Shown here one piece after another: positions 17,969 through 27,317 of a stretch of 64,000 bases of DNA. The notes under the pieces were generated by a model that did no database searches, was not told the origin of the DNA, and worked only from the letters and a program-made list of their open reading frames with translations. Within the stretch, counting starts at the first letter, position 1. Every line of letters starts with the position of its first letter. The position numbers were made by a program, and so were the translations under genes. Origin of the DNA: Paraburkholderia acidicola (lineage in GTDB: Bacteria; Pseudomonadota; Gammaproteobacteria; Burkholderiales; Burkholderiaceae). The stretch is taken from contig NZ_MTZV01000001.1 of the NCBI RefSeq assembly GCF_002362315.1, positions 372,001 to 436,000 on the forward strand. The letters run 5' to 3'.

Positions 17969-19069
17969 TTAGCGGCCGGACTTGAATTCGGTCCAGAGCC
18001 GTGTCTGCAGACGCTGGATTTCAGGCGGCAGCGGCTTCATCAGGAACAGCGTCTTGACGACATCTTGCGGCGGATAGACGGCCGGATCGTTCGCCACGTC
18101 CTTGTCGACGTACTTGCGCGCTTCGGCGTTCGCACTCGGGTAGTAGACGGCGTTCGTGATCGCGGCGTGCACCTGCGGCGTCTCGATGTAGTTGATCCAT
18201 TCGAGCGCGGCTTCCTTGTGCTTCGCATCCTTCGGAATCGCCATCACGTCGAACCACACGGGCGCCCCGCCCTGCGGAATGTAGTACTCGACCTTATATG
18301 GTTTCTTCGCTTCCAGCGTCCGGTGCTTCGCGATCACCACGTCGCCCGAATAGCCGTACGCGAAGCAGATGTCGCCACCGACCAGATCGTTGATGTAGCC
18401 CGACGAGTTGAACTGCGTCACGTACGGACGGATCTTCTTCATCATCGCGAGCGCGGCGCGGTAGTCGTCCGGATTCGTGCTCATCGGGTCTTTGCCCATG
18501 TAGTGCAGCGCGGCGGCGAACACCTGGTCCGGTGCGTCGAGCAGCGACACGCCGCAGGTCTTCAGCTTCGCGAGATTCTCCGGCTTGAACAGGACGTCCC
18601 AGCTGTTGAGCGGCACGTTGCTGCCAAGCAGCTTCTGCGCTTTGGTGACGTTGTAGCCGAGGCCGGTCGTGCCGTACGCCCACGGCACCGAGAACTGGTT
18701 GCCCGGATCTGCGCCGGCGACGAGCGCCATCAGTGCGGGATCGAGATACTTGAGGTTCGGCAGCTTCGATTTGTCGAGCGGTGCGAAGATGCCCGCTGCG
18801 ATCTGCTTGCCTGCGTAGTTGCTGGTCGGCACGACGATGTCGTAGCCGGAGTTGCCGGTGAGGAGCTTGGCCTGCAGCGTGTCGTCGCTGTCGTAGTTGT
18901 CGTACTGGACCTTGACGCCGGTCTGTTTGGTGAAGTTCGGGATGGTGTCCTTGGCGATGTAATCCGACCAGTTGTACACATTCAACTGCGTGTCCTTCGC
19001 CGCTGCCGTCACCCACGGTGCCGCGCACAATACGAGCGCGGCCAGCTGGCCCATCACCTGTCTCTTCAT
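17969..19069 (-). CDS. potF: Periplasmic polyamine-binding protein PotF-like
   Basis: 366-residue extracellular solute-binding protein (SBP family 1, PotD/PotF type). The signal peptide ends near ALVLCAAPWVTAAA. The mature protein starts with LNVYNWSDYIAKDTIPNFTK, the hallmark of spermidine/putrescine-binding proteins. Acidic and aromatic ligand residues are spread through the two lobes (for example YDNYDSDDTL, WFDVMAIPKDA). It is the first gene of the potFGHI-like operon; a ribosome site (GGAGA) precedes the start. The gap of about 520 bp upstream to mntH holds the divergent promoters but no recognisable operator or riboswitch. Confidence 0.94.
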   Translation of the reverse strand: MKRQVMGQLAALVLCAAPWVTAAAKDTQLNVYNWSDYIAKDTIPNFTKQTGVKVQYDNYDSDDTLQAKLLTGNSGYDIVVPTSNYAGKQIAAGIFAPLDKSKLPNLKYLDPALMALVAGADPGNQFSVPWAYGTTGLGYNVTKAQKLLGSNVPLNSWDVLFKPENLAKLKTCGVSLLDAPDQVFAAALHYMGKDPMSTNPDDYRAALAMMKKIRPYVTQFNSSGYINDLVGGDICFAYGYSGDVVIAKHRTLEAKKPYKVEYYIPQGGAPVWFDVMAIPKDAKHKEAALEWINYIETPQVHAAITNAVYYPSANAEARKYVDKDVANDPAVYPPQDVVKTLFLMKPLPPEIQRLQTRLWTEFKSGR

Positions 19070-19588
19070 CCTGTTCTCCGTTGCCGACCGGCTCGAACCG
19101 GTCGCTTAGGTGACTTACGTCACTTACGCCATCGATACCGCGCGCCCGCGCACGGCATCCCTGAAAAATTCGAAAACTACCATTAATTGCAGCGCGCGCC
19201 AAAGAAAAAACCTTCCTGTCGCACAAACAGTACAGGGCGTGCGGCCTGCGGTTGTTGGGTCCGCTGCATGCCTGTGCCGGTTTTTGCCTTCGCCGCGCAA
19301 ATCTCGCGCTGCAAAACGGGCGCAATTTTAACGGGTTATGCGCGCGTGTCCAGCCGGAAAAAAACCTCCCCCGCTATAACACCACGTCGGAGCGGTACGC
19401 GGCCTGCGCGCCATATCGCGCCGACGGTTTATCGCCAATGCATATTGACGCACGCGCGGCAGGGTAATCGATGTCTGCAGGCGAATTGAAGGGCACAATA
19501 GGCTTGGTCCGTCCGCCCGACACCTCGCGCGGACGGACCCGCTGCCCGCGCCAAACCGGCTTACCGGCTGTACCGCCCAAGATCCGCG

Positions 19589-20893
19589 ATGAACACCAAC
19601 CCGTTTGCGCTGCGTCCGAATCGCCGCCGCCCGACTCAGGGCGGCGAGCCGGGTCGGCCCGCGCACTGGTTTTCGTTCGTCGGGGCGGGAGCGCTGATCG
19701 CGGTCGGCTACATGGATCCGGGCAACTGGGCGACCGCGCTGGCGGGCGGTGCGAGCTACGGCTACAAGTTGCTCAGCGTCGTGCTGCTGTCGAGCCTGAT
19801 GGCGATGCTGCTGCAATGGATCTCGTCACGGCTCGGCCTCGTCACCGGGCGCGATCTGGCGCAGCTCTGCCGCGAGCGCAATAGCCGCGCGGCGACGGTC
19901 TTCCTGTGGATCACCAGCGAAATCGCGATCATCGCGTGCGATGTCGCCGAAGTGGTCGGTAGCGCGGTGGCGCTGCAACTGCTGCTTGGCGTGTCGCTGA
20001 CTGTCGGGGTGCTGTTATCGGCGGTCGGTACGCTCGCGATGCTCGCGCTCCAACAGTACGGCAGGCGCACGCTCGAAGCGGTCGTCGTCCTGCTGATCCT
20101 GTTCGTCGGGTTGTGCTTCGTCGTTGAGCTCGCGCTAGCGAGACCGGACTGGCACGCGGCGCTCGCCGGCAGCGTGCCGAGCGGGGAATTGTTACGCAAC
20201 GCCGGGATGGTCTGGCTCGCGGCCGGGATTCTTGGCGCCACCGTGATGCCGCACAACCTTTACCTGCACTCGGCGCTCGTCAAACAACATGCGCCCGGCG
20301 GCACCCGGGCGGAAATCGCGCATGCGCTGCGCGGCGTGAACTTCGATACTTTCGGCTCGTTGTCGTTTGCGTTCGTGATCAACGCGGCGCTGCTGATACT
20401 CGCCGCCGCCGTGTTCTACGCGAACGGCCATCGCGATGTGACCGACCTCGCCGATGCGCACCGGCTGATTGCACCGATCGTCGGATCGCGCTGGGCCAGC
20501 ATCCTGTTCGCGGCGGCGCTGCTCGCCTGCGGGCTGAACGCCACGGTGACGGGAACGCTGGCCGGCCAGGTCGTGATGGAGGGATTTTTGCGGCTGAAGC
20601 TGCCGCGCTGGCAACGCGCGCTGCTGACCCGGGCGCTCGCGATGGGGCCCGCGCTGCTCGCAGTCGCGGTGTTCGGCCCGCATGGCTCGAACCAGCTGCT
20701 CGTGGCGAGCCAGGTCGTGCTGAGCCTGCAATTGCCGCTGGCCGTGGTACCGCTGATCCGCTATGCGTCCGATCCGCTGCTGATGCACGACTGGCGCGTG
20801 CGCGGTGTGCCGCTGCTGCTCGCGTGGCTGGCTGCGGTTGCGATCCTCGTGCTCAACGGGGTGCTGGTGTGGCAGGTTGTGACGGGGTCATGA
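19589..20893 (+). CDS. mntH: Nramp-family Mn2+/divalent metal:H+ symporter MntH
   Basis: 434-residue inner membrane transporter with about 11 helices that imports Mn2+ (and Fe2+) using the proton gradient. The two metal-site signatures are visible: DPGNW in GYMDPGNWATALAGG (helix 1, about 42-47) and MPHNLYLHSALVK (helix 6, about 223-235). Together these are diagnostic for Nramp. The start at 19589 gives a short basic, Pro-rich cytoplasmic tail. I saw no MntR, Fur or manganese riboswitch signature in the upstream gap. It stands alone; the next gene is a DUF1289 protein 92 bp downstream. Confidence 0.95.
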   Translation: MNTNPFALRPNRRRPTQGGEPGRPAHWFSFVGAGALIAVGYMDPGNWATALAGGASYGYKLLSVVLLSSLMAMLLQWISSRLGLVTGRDLAQLCRERNSRAATVFLWITSEIAIIACDVAEVVGSAVALQLLLGVSLTVGVLLSAVGTLAMLALQQYGRRTLEAVVVLLILFVGLCFVVELALARPDWHAALAGSVPSGELLRNAGMVWLAAGILGATVMPHNLYLHSALVKQHAPGGTRAEIAHALRGVNFDTFGSLSFAFVINAALLILAAAVFYANGHRDVTDLADAHRLIAPIVGSRWASILFAAALLACGLNATVTGTLAGQVVMEGFLRLKLPRWQRALLTRALAMGPALLAVAVFGPHGSNQLLVASQVVLSLQLPLAVVPLIRYASDPLLMHDWRVRGVPLLLAWLAAVAILVLNGVLVWQVVTGS

Positions 20894-20985
20894 TCTGTTC
20901 TCTCACGCAGGCGCCCGCGCCCTTTCGGTTAACATAGCGGGACGTTCCCGTTTTTCGCTTCCAGCTTCCAGCTTCAAGGTCTCCG

Positions 20986-21189
20986 ATGGCATCCAATCTT
21001 CACGCACTTCCCGACAGCCCCTGCATCGGCGTCTGCTCGACGCTTTTCGACGAAATCTGCAAGGGCTGCGGCCGGACGGCGGGAGAAGTATCGAACTGGG
21101 TCTTCATGACCGACGAAGAAAAACGCGCGGTGTGGGAGCGCATCCAGCGCGAAGGTACGGCGATGCGGTTTCAGTACGACAAGCTGTGA
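20986..21189 (+). CDS. DUF1289 domain protein
   Basis: 67-residue cytoplasmic protein with the family's Cys pattern (SPCIGVCSTLFDEICKGCGR) and WxxMTDEEK motif (NWVFMTDEEKRAVWERI). The four Cys could bind zinc or a cluster. DUF1289 proteins are small, widespread in proteobacteria and functionally unassigned. No operon partner is evident. Confidence 0.9.
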   Translation: MASNLHALPDSPCIGVCSTLFDEICKGCGRTAGEVSNWVFMTDEEKRAVWERIQREGTAMRFQYDKL

Positions 21190-21279
21190 CGTGGCTGCGC
21201 GGGTGACATTCGCGTCGGCGTCCGGGCTGCTGCGTCCAGACTGGATTTGTGTTCGTACCCGCCGCTTCGCAGTTGGTCG

Positions 21280-21576
21280 TTATGCGGCAATTTTCGGGGC
21301 GGGCGTCACGTCGGGAATACCGTGCTGCCTCGCTTGCCACAGGTCATAGTTAGTCTGCTCGGCAAGCCACAAATCAGCACGGCCACCACGCTCCACACCT
21401 AACCACGCTTCCAGGCGCAGTGCCATTTCTGGCGAGATAGCCGCACGTTCATTCAGAACGCGCGACAGGGCCATGCGACTTACGCCAAGCTGGGCAGCGG
21501 CCTCCGTGACGGTCAGACCAAGCGCCGGGAGAATGTCCTCCCGGAGCGAAGCCCCAAGATGCGACGGATTGTGCAT
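21280..21576 (-). CDS. HigA-family XRE antitoxin, apparently without HigB
   Basis: 98-residue helix-turn-helix protein of the HigA/VapI addiction-module antidote family. The HTH is TVTEAAAQLGVSRMALSRVL at about 21-40. The family tail MALRLEAWLGVERGGRADLW, LAEQTNYDLWQAR follows. It normally lies downstream of a HigB mRNA-interferase gene and represses the pair. Here only 24 bp separate it from the upstream ybiT gene and no RelE/HigB-like frame is present on either side. It is therefore an orphan antitoxin or a repurposed regulator. I used the ATG at 21576; an ATG three codons earlier (21585) is equally possible. Confidence 0.85.
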   Translation of the reverse strand: MHNPSHLGASLREDILPALGLTVTEAAAQLGVSRMALSRVLNERAAISPEMALRLEAWLGVERGGRADLWLAEQTNYDLWQARQHGIPDVTPAPKIAA

Positions 21577-21600
21577 TCGGGACATAAACGACCGTTGCCT

Positions 21601-23193
21601 TTACTCCACACCCTGGCTCGCGAGGAAATCCTCGTAGTTCCCACCAAAGTCATTCAACGTACCATCCGTCTTCACTTCGATGATGCGATTGGCCAACCCG
21701 TTCACGAACTCACGATCGTGCGACACGAAGATCAGCGTACCTTCGTATTTTTCGAGCGCGATCTGCAGCGACTCGATCGATTCCATGTCCATGTGGTTGG
21801 TCGGCTCGTCCATCAGCAGCACGTTATGGCGACCAAGCATGAGCTTGCCCCAGATCATGCGGCCCTTCTCGCCACCCGACAGCACCTTCACCGACTTGCG
21901 GATATCGTCCGCGTTGAACAGCAGCCGGCCGAGCGTGCCGCGCACTGACTGTTCGTCGTCGCCTTCCTTGCGATAGGCGTCGATCCACTCCATCAGCGTG
22001 ACGTCGTTCGGGAATTCCTCGTAGGTGTCCTGCGGCATGTAACCGAGGTTCGCGTTCTCGGCCCATTTGATCGTGCCGTGATCGACCTTGAGGTTGCCCC
22101 GCAGCGAGCGCAGCAGCGTCGTCTTGCCCGCACCGTTCTCACCGATGATCGCGATGCGCTCGCCCGGCTGCACGCTGATGCTGAAGTTGTTGAAGATCGT
22201 GCGATCGTATTTCTTGGTGATCTTCTCCGCGACGACGGCGATGTTATGCAGCTTCTTCTCGTACTCGAAGCGGATAAACGGGTTCTGCCGCGACGACGGC
22301 TTGAATTCCTCGATCTTGATCTTGTCGATCATCTTCATGCGGCTAGTGGCCTGACGGGCCTTCGACTTGTTCGCCGAGAAGCGGCGCACGAAGTCCTGCA
22401 GGTCGGCCACGCGTTCCTTCGCTTTCGCGTTGGCGTTCTGCTGACGCTCGCGCGCCTGCGTGCTCGCCAGCATGTAGTCGTCGTAGTTGCCCGGATAGAC
22501 CTTCAGCGTGCCGAAGTCCATGTCGGCCATGTGCGTGCAGACCTGGTTCAGGAAGTGTCGATCGTGCGAGATGATGATCATCGTCGAGTTGTACTGGTTG
22601 AGCACGTCTTCCAGCCAGCGGATCGAGTTGATGTCGAGGTTGTTGGTCGGCTCGTCGAGCAGCAGCACATCGGGCTTCGAGAACAGCGCCTGCGCGAGCA
22701 GCACGCGCAGTTTCCAGCCGGGCGCGACGTTGCTCATCGGGCCGTTATGCAGATCGATGGCAATACCAATGCCGAGCAGCAGTTCGCCCGCGCGCGCTTC
22801 AGCCGTGTAGCCGTCGTACTCGGAGAACTTCGCTTCGAGTTCGGCGGCGTGCATGTAGTCGTCGTCGGTGGCGTCCGGGTTCGCGTAGATCGCGTCGCGC
22901 TCGGTCATCGCGGCCCACATCTCGGTGTGGCCCATCATGACGACGTCGAGTACCCGTACGTCTTCGTAGGCGAACTGGTCCTGGCGCAGCTTGCCGAGGC
23001 GGATATTGGGTTCGAGCATCACGGTGCCCGAACTCGGCTCCAGGTCGCTGCCGAGGATCTTCATGAACGTGGACTTGCCGCAGCCGTTCGCCCCGATCAG
23101 GCCATAGCGGTTCCCTTCCCCGAATTTGACCGAGATGTTCTCGAAGAGGGGCTTCGGCCCGAATTGCATGGTGATGTTGGCGGTAGACAGCAC
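21601..23193 (-). CDS. ybiT: ABC-F ATPase YbiT
   Basis: 530-residue soluble ABC-F protein with two nucleotide-binding domains and no membrane part; the family acts on ribosomes. It matches the YbiT branch closely, starting [20 protein letters not shown]. The first Walker A is [12 protein letters not shown] (about 34), the first Walker [13 protein letters not shown] (about 177-188). The inter-domain P-site tRNA interaction linker is about 240-310 ([20 protein letters not shown]), the second Walker [13 protein letters not shown] (about 355) and the second signature [13 protein letters not shown]. The C-terminus has [16 protein letters not shown]. No long antibiotic-resistance loop is evident. 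The closest alternative is EttA, which has a different N-terminus and arm. Confidence 0.93.
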   Translation of the reverse strand: MLSTANITMQFGPKPLFENISVKFGEGNRYGLIGANGCGKSTFMKILGSDLEPSSGTVMLEPNIRLGKLRQDQFAYEDVRVLDVVMMGHTEMWAAMTERDAIYANPDATDDDYMHAAELEAKFSEYDGYTAEARAGELLLGIGIAIDLHNGPMSNVAPGWKLRVLLAQALFSKPDVLLLDEPTNNLDINSIRWLEDVLNQYNSTMIIISHDRHFLNQVCTHMADMDFGTLKVYPGNYDDYMLASTQARERQQNANAKAKERVADLQDFVRRFSANKSKARQATSRMKMIDKIKIEEFKPSSRQNPFIRFEYEKKLHNIAVVAEKITKKYDRTIFNNFSISVQPGERIAIIGENGAGKTTLLRSLRGNLKVDHGTIKWAENANLGYMPQDTYEEFPNDVTLMEWIDAYRKEGDDEQSVRGTLGRLLFNADDIRKSVKVLSGGEKGRMIWGKLMLGRHNVLLMDEPTNHMDMESIESLQIALEKYEGTLIFVSHDREFVNGLANRIIEVKTDGTLNDFGGNYEDFLASQGVE

Positions 23194-23422
23194 AGCGCGT
23201 CCCTTTGAAAGGTAGTACGGCGAAAAACCGGGTATTTTAGCAGGTTCTCGTGAACGGTTCAGGTTGGTCGGCAGCCCGGTTCACCGCTGCCAGCGCCTGG
23301 GCGATACCCCACATCATCTGAAATATGGAAATGACGACGGCTCAATCAAGTTCAAGTATGAAAACCCATCCCGCACACACGGCCGAACGATCGGCCAGCC
23401 CGATGACCTGGTGGTGACAGCC

Positions 23423-24019
23423 ATGAACCACACCAGGACAACACTCAGGCCCATGCCTGCAAGAATCCGGAGAGCGCTGGGTATCGTCGTTTGCCTATGG
23501 CTGCTCGCGGGCATTGTGCTGGCTTCAGCGGGATTGCTCACGCGCGCCCAGCCATCCGATGTCGGCGTCGTGCTGGGCAACGCGGTGCAGCGCGACGGCG
23601 CCCCATCACCGAGGCTCGCGGCGAGGCTGGACACGGCGCTCCAGTGCTATCAGCAAAACCAGTGCAGGCTGCTGTTCGTGAGCGGCGGTATCGATCCATC
23701 GGGCACGAATGAGGCGCTGGCCATGCGAGCCTACCTGGTAGGACACGGCGTGCCGCCTGACAAGATCGTGGTCGACAGCACGGGCGGCGATACGTGGAGC
23801 ACCGCCCGTCACGCAAGCGCCTTCATGCGCAGCCGGGGACTGTTCAGCGCGGTCGTGGTGACGCAATACTTCCACCTGCCGAGAGCGACGCTGGCTCTCA
23901 GGCGCGTCGGCATACGCGAAGTAAGCGGCACGTATCCGCGGTTCTGGGAACTCCGCGATATCTATTCCGTGGCGCGCGAAGTCCCCGCCTACTTCTGGTA
24001 CAGCATCCGCCCGAGCTAG
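23423..24019 (+). CDS. YdcF/SanA-like DUF218 membrane protein
   Basis: 198-residue protein with one N-terminal membrane helix (about 17-37, IVVCLWLLAGIVLASAGLL) and a DUF218 domain facing the periplasm. Family motifs are DVGVVLGNAV (about 43-52), SPRLAARLDTALQCY, FVSGG and the ESxxTxxNA-equivalent STGGDTWSTARHA. Relatives include ElyC, SanA and YdcF, implicated in envelope polysaccharide biogenesis, but the reaction is not established. The ATG at 23423 was chosen over a much longer frame without signal features. The 229 bp between ybiT and this gene hold no recognisable element. Confidence 0.85.
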   Translation: MNHTRTTLRPMPARIRRALGIVVCLWLLAGIVLASAGLLTRAQPSDVGVVLGNAVQRDGAPSPRLAARLDTALQCYQQNQCRLLFVSGGIDPSGTNEALAMRAYLVGHGVPPDKIVVDSTGGDTWSTARHASAFMRSRGLFSAVVVTQYFHLPRATLALRRVGIREVSGTYPRFWELRDIYSVAREVPAYFWYSIRPS

Positions 24020-24059
24020 ATCCACGCGCGGGCGATGCTCCCCGAAGGGTCTGCCGGGA

Positions 24060-25154
24060 TTACTTCGGCAGTACGCCGTCGACACCCTCGACATACCAGT
24101 TAAGCCGCTGCAGTTCCGCATCGGCCAGCGTCTTGCCCGCCGGAACCTTCACCGCGCCGGTCTGATCCTTGATCGGACCGGTGAACACGTCCCACTTCGC
24201 GCTCGCCAGTTGCGCACGCTTCGCTTCGACGTCCTTCTGCGCAGCCGCGGAGAGGACCCCGGTGTTCAGGTCTTCAAGATTGACGGCCTTCTGCGGAATG
24301 CCCCACCACACCGGATCGTTCTTCCACTTGCCATCGAGCACCTGCTGGATCACCGCCGTGTAATACACGCCCCAATGCCCGACCACCGAGCCGAGATGTG
24401 CGTCAGGACCGAACTTCTTCATGTCCGAGTCCCAGCCGAACGCATGCACGTGCTTCTCCGACGCGGTGGCCAGCGTCGCGCTCGAATCGGTGTTCTGCAG
24501 CAACACGTCGGCGCCCTGCCCGATCAGCGTTTCGGCGGCCTGTTTTTCCTTGCCCGGATCGAACCAGCTGTTGATCCAGATCACCTTCGTATGCACCTTC
24601 GGATTCACGGAGCGCGCGCCAAGCGTGTACGCATTGATGTTGCGGACCACCTCGGGAATCGGCACCGACGCGACGAAACCAAGCGTGTTGGTCTTCGTCA
24701 CATAGCCGGCCGCGACGCCTGCGAGATACGCGCCCTGGTACATGCGCACGTCATAGGTGCCGAAGTTCGCGGCTTTCTTGTAGCCGGTCGCGTGCAGGAA
24801 CACGGTGTCGGGGAAGTCCTTCGCGACCTTCAGTTCGAAGTCCTGGTAGCCGAAGCTCGAACCGATGATGATCTTGTTGCCCTTGTTCGCGAGATCGCGG
24901 AAGACGCGTTCGGAGTCGGCGGATTCGGGCACGTTCTCGATCCGCGTGATCTTGATCTTGTTGCCGAACTGCGCTTCGGCTTCTTTCGAGCCCTGATCGT
25001 GGGCGAAGGTCCAGCCGGCGTCGCCCGGGTTGCCCAGATAGACGAAGGCGACGCCGGGTGCGTCCGCGGCCTGTGCCGGTTGTTGTGCAAGCGTTGCGCC
25101 GAGACCTATCGAGGCCGCAGCGAGTACGCAGGCAGTGAGTAGTTTTCTTCTCAT
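24060..25154 (-). CDS. BMP-family periplasmic nucleoside/purine-binding protein
   Basis: 364-residue binding protein of the basic membrane protein (BMP/Med) family, whose members bind nucleosides or purines. It has a signal peptide ending around LAQQPAQAADAPG and the opening PGVAFVYLGNPGDAGWTFAH typical of the family; FGWDSDMKKFGPDAHL is also characteristic. The ATG at 25154 has a GGAG ribosome site. It is the last of four genes (ATPase, permease, permease, BMP) on the same strand and delivers substrate to them. The neighbouring deaminase and urate genes suggest purine uptake. An ancient divergence from sugar-binding proteins is known; the ligand is inferred. Confidence 0.92.
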   Translation of the reverse strand: MRRKLLTACVLAAASIGLGATLAQQPAQAADAPGVAFVYLGNPGDAGWTFAHDQGSKEAEAQFGNKIKITRIENVPESADSERVFRDLANKGNKIIIGSSFGYQDFELKVAKDFPDTVFLHATGYKKAANFGTYDVRMYQGAYLAGVAAGYVTKTNTLGFVASVPIPEVVRNINAYTLGARSVNPKVHTKVIWINSWFDPGKEKQAAETLIGQGADVLLQNTDSSATLATASEKHVHAFGWDSDMKKFGPDAHLGSVVGHWGVYYTAVIQQVLDGKWKNDPVWWGIPQKAVNLEDLNTGVLSAAAQKDVEAKRAQLASAKWDVFTGPIKDQTGAVKVPAGKTLADAELQRLNWYVEGVDGVLPK

Positions 25155-25209
25155 TGTGTTTTCTCCAGTGATGTCGTTCATTGTCGAGTTAGTCGTTATT
25201 CAGAAGCAC

Positions 25210-26139
25210 TCAGCCTGCGGCGAAAAACGGTTTGCCGAGCGAAGCCGGCGCATTCAGCCGGATCGTGTTCGGATTGCGCGAGATCAGCACCAGCACGACG
25301 ATCGTCGCGAGGTACGGCAGCATCGCGAGAAACTGCGTCGGCACGGGCACGCCGATCGCCTGGGCGTAGAACTGCAGGCCCGTTACAGCACCGAATAGCA
25401 GCGCACCGATCAGCAGACGCCCCGGGCGCCACGTCGCAAACACGACGAGCGCGAGCGCGATCCAGCCGCGTCCTGACGTGAGCTGCTCCTGCCACAGATG
25501 CAGATTGACGATCGAGTAATAGCCGCCCGCGAGCCCCGCCATACCGCCGCCGAACAGCACCGCCCCGTAGCGCACACCGACCACCGGAAAGCCCACCGAA
25601 TGCGCGACCTGCGGCGACTCCCCGACCGAGCGCAACACGAGACCCGCTCGCGTGCGGTACAGGAACCAGCCGATCACGGCGAACATCGCGAACGCGAGGT
25701 AATCGAGCGGCGTCAGGCTGAAAAACGCGGGCCCGAGCACAGGAATCTTCGAGAGCAGCGGAATCGGCCACGCATCGATCGTCACGCGCACGGCTGCAGA
25801 CGTATACGGCTTGCCGACATACGCGGACAAACCGATACCGAAGATCGTCAGCGACAGGCCGGTTGCGACCTGGTTGGCCATCATCGTCAGTGTGAGAAAC
25901 GCGAATAGCAGCGACATGGCGACGCCTGCCGCGATCGCGGCGATCACGCCGAGCCACGGGTTGCCCGTAATCGCCGTGACCGCGTAGCCGCTTACCGCGC
26001 CCATCAGCATCATCCCCTCAACGCCAAGGTTGAGCACCCCCGACTTCTCCACGACGAGTTCGCCCGCGCCGGCGAACATCAGCGGAATGGCCGCGGTCAC
26101 GGCGCTCGAAGTCAATGCACTGGCTTGCTGGATATCCAT
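25210..26139 (-). CDS. Purine/nucleoside ABC transporter permease 2
   Basis: 309-residue permease of the branched-chain/ribose type used by BMP importers. About eight to ten hydrophobic helices; [20 protein letters not shown] (about 29-48) is the strongly conserved N-terminal signature of the YufQ/NupC-type second permease. The start lies 19 bp downstream of the first permease gene's stop, so it is co-transcribed. The 55-bp gap to the binding-protein gene contains its ribosome site. Confidence 0.92.
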   Translation of the reverse strand: MDIQQASALTSSAVTAAIPLMFAGAGELVVEKSGVLNLGVEGMMLMGAVSGYAVTAITGNPWLGVIAAIAAGVAMSLLFAFLTLTMMANQVATGLSLTIFGIGLSAYVGKPYTSAAVRVTIDAWPIPLLSKIPVLGPAFFSLTPLDYLAFAMFAVIGWFLYRTRAGLVLRSVGESPQVAHSVGFPVVGVRYGAVLFGGGMAGLAGGYYSIVNLHLWQEQLTSGRGWIALALVVFATWRPGRLLIGALLFGAVTGLQFYAQAIGVPVPTQFLAMLPYLATIVVLVLISRNPNTIRLNAPASLGKPFFAAG

Positions 26140-26158
26140 GAGAGTCGTGTTGGAAAAA

Positions 26159-27265
26159 TCAGTGGGCGTGAGTCGCCGTATGGCGGCGGCGTACGCGGTA
26201 ATTCACAAACAGGTCGGCACCGAGCAGGCAGAACAGCAGCAACCCCTGGAACACGCCAGAGAGCGCCTGCGGCAGTTGCATCGACGTCTGCACCGCTTCG
26301 CCGCCGAGGTACAGCAGCGCCATCAACAGGCTGGCCAGCACGATACCGAACGGATGCAGCCGGCCGACGAACACGACGATGATCGCCGTGAAGCCATAGC
26401 CCGGCGACCACGTCGCCTGCAACTGCCCGATCGGCCCGGCGATCTCGCCCATGCCGGCCAACCCCGCTAGGCCACCGCTGATCAGCAACGACGTCCAGAT
26501 CGTGCGGCGATCCGAGAAGCCGGCATAACGTGCGGCCAGCGGCGCAAGACCGCCGACGTTCATGCGGAAGCCCGCAAAGCTCTTGCGCATGAAGAGCCAC
26601 ACCAACGGAATCGCGATCAGCGTGACGAAGATCGACGCGTTGAGCCGCGTGCCGCGCAGAAATTTCCAGTGCCAGTCGCCGGCGAAGGTCGGATAGAGCG
26701 CGTCGCCGGAGAACATCTCCGACAGCGGAAAATTCATCCCTTGCGGATCGCGCCACGGACCGCTCACCAGATAGATCAGCAGTTGTGTGGCGACGTACGT
26801 GAGCATCAGGCTCGTGAGGATTTCATTGGTGTTGAAGCGGCTCTTCAGCAGCGCGGGAATCGCGGCCCATGCCATACCGCCTAGCACGCCCGCAAGCATC
26901 ATCGTCGGCAGGATCCACCAGCCGCTCGCCTGATCGAAGTAGATCGCGACGCCGCTCGCGGCAATCCCGCCGAGCAGCATCTGCCCTTCCGCGCCGATGT
27001 TCCAGACGTTCGCGCGATAACCGATCGCAAGACCGAGACCGATCAGACACAACGGCGACGCCTTTAGCAGCAGTTCGGTCCAGCCGTTGATGCTCGACAG
27101 CGGTTCGATAAAGAACGCGTGCATCGCCTGCAGCGGGTCGCGGCCTACCAGGCCGAAAATCAGAAAGCCGATCACGAGCGTCAGCAGTGCGGCGATCAGT
27201 GGGACGGCGAGCTGCATCGCGCGGGACGGCGAGGTGCGCGCTTCGAGTCGATACGGAAGGATCAT
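26159..27265 (-). CDS. Purine/nucleoside ABC transporter permease 1
   Basis: 368-residue permease, longer than permease 2 because of an N-terminal helix (AVPLIAALLTLVIGFLIFGL). The conserved motif YRANVWNIGAEGQMLLGGIA (about 85-104) identifies it as the YufP/NupB-type partner. About nine membrane helices are visible. It is encoded 52 bp after the ATPase gene and 19 bp before permease 2. Together they form the translocation channel. Confidence 0.92.
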   Translation of the reverse strand: MILPYRLEARTSPSRAMQLAVPLIAALLTLVIGFLIFGLVGRDPLQAMHAFFIEPLSSINGWTELLLKASPLCLIGLGLAIGYRANVWNIGAEGQMLLGGIAASGVAIYFDQASGWWILPTMMLAGVLGGMAWAAIPALLKSRFNTNEILTSLMLTYVATQLLIYLVSGPWRDPQGMNFPLSEMFSGDALYPTFAGDWHWKFLRGTRLNASIFVTLIAIPLVWLFMRKSFAGFRMNVGGLAPLAARYAGFSDRRTIWTSLLISGGLAGLAGMGEIAGPIGQLQATWSPGYGFTAIIVVFVGRLHPFGIVLASLLMALLYLGGEAVQTSMQLPQALSGVFQGLLLFCLLGADLFVNYRVRRRHTATHAH

Positions 27266-27317
27266 GTGGTCGGAGTGGTGAGCGTGTCGTTATCTGTCTG
27301 TACTTGCATATGCGGCG

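Noticed and set aside
19070..19588. Manganese riboswitch or MntR/Fur box upstream of mntH
   Set aside because: No matching conserved segments found by eye.
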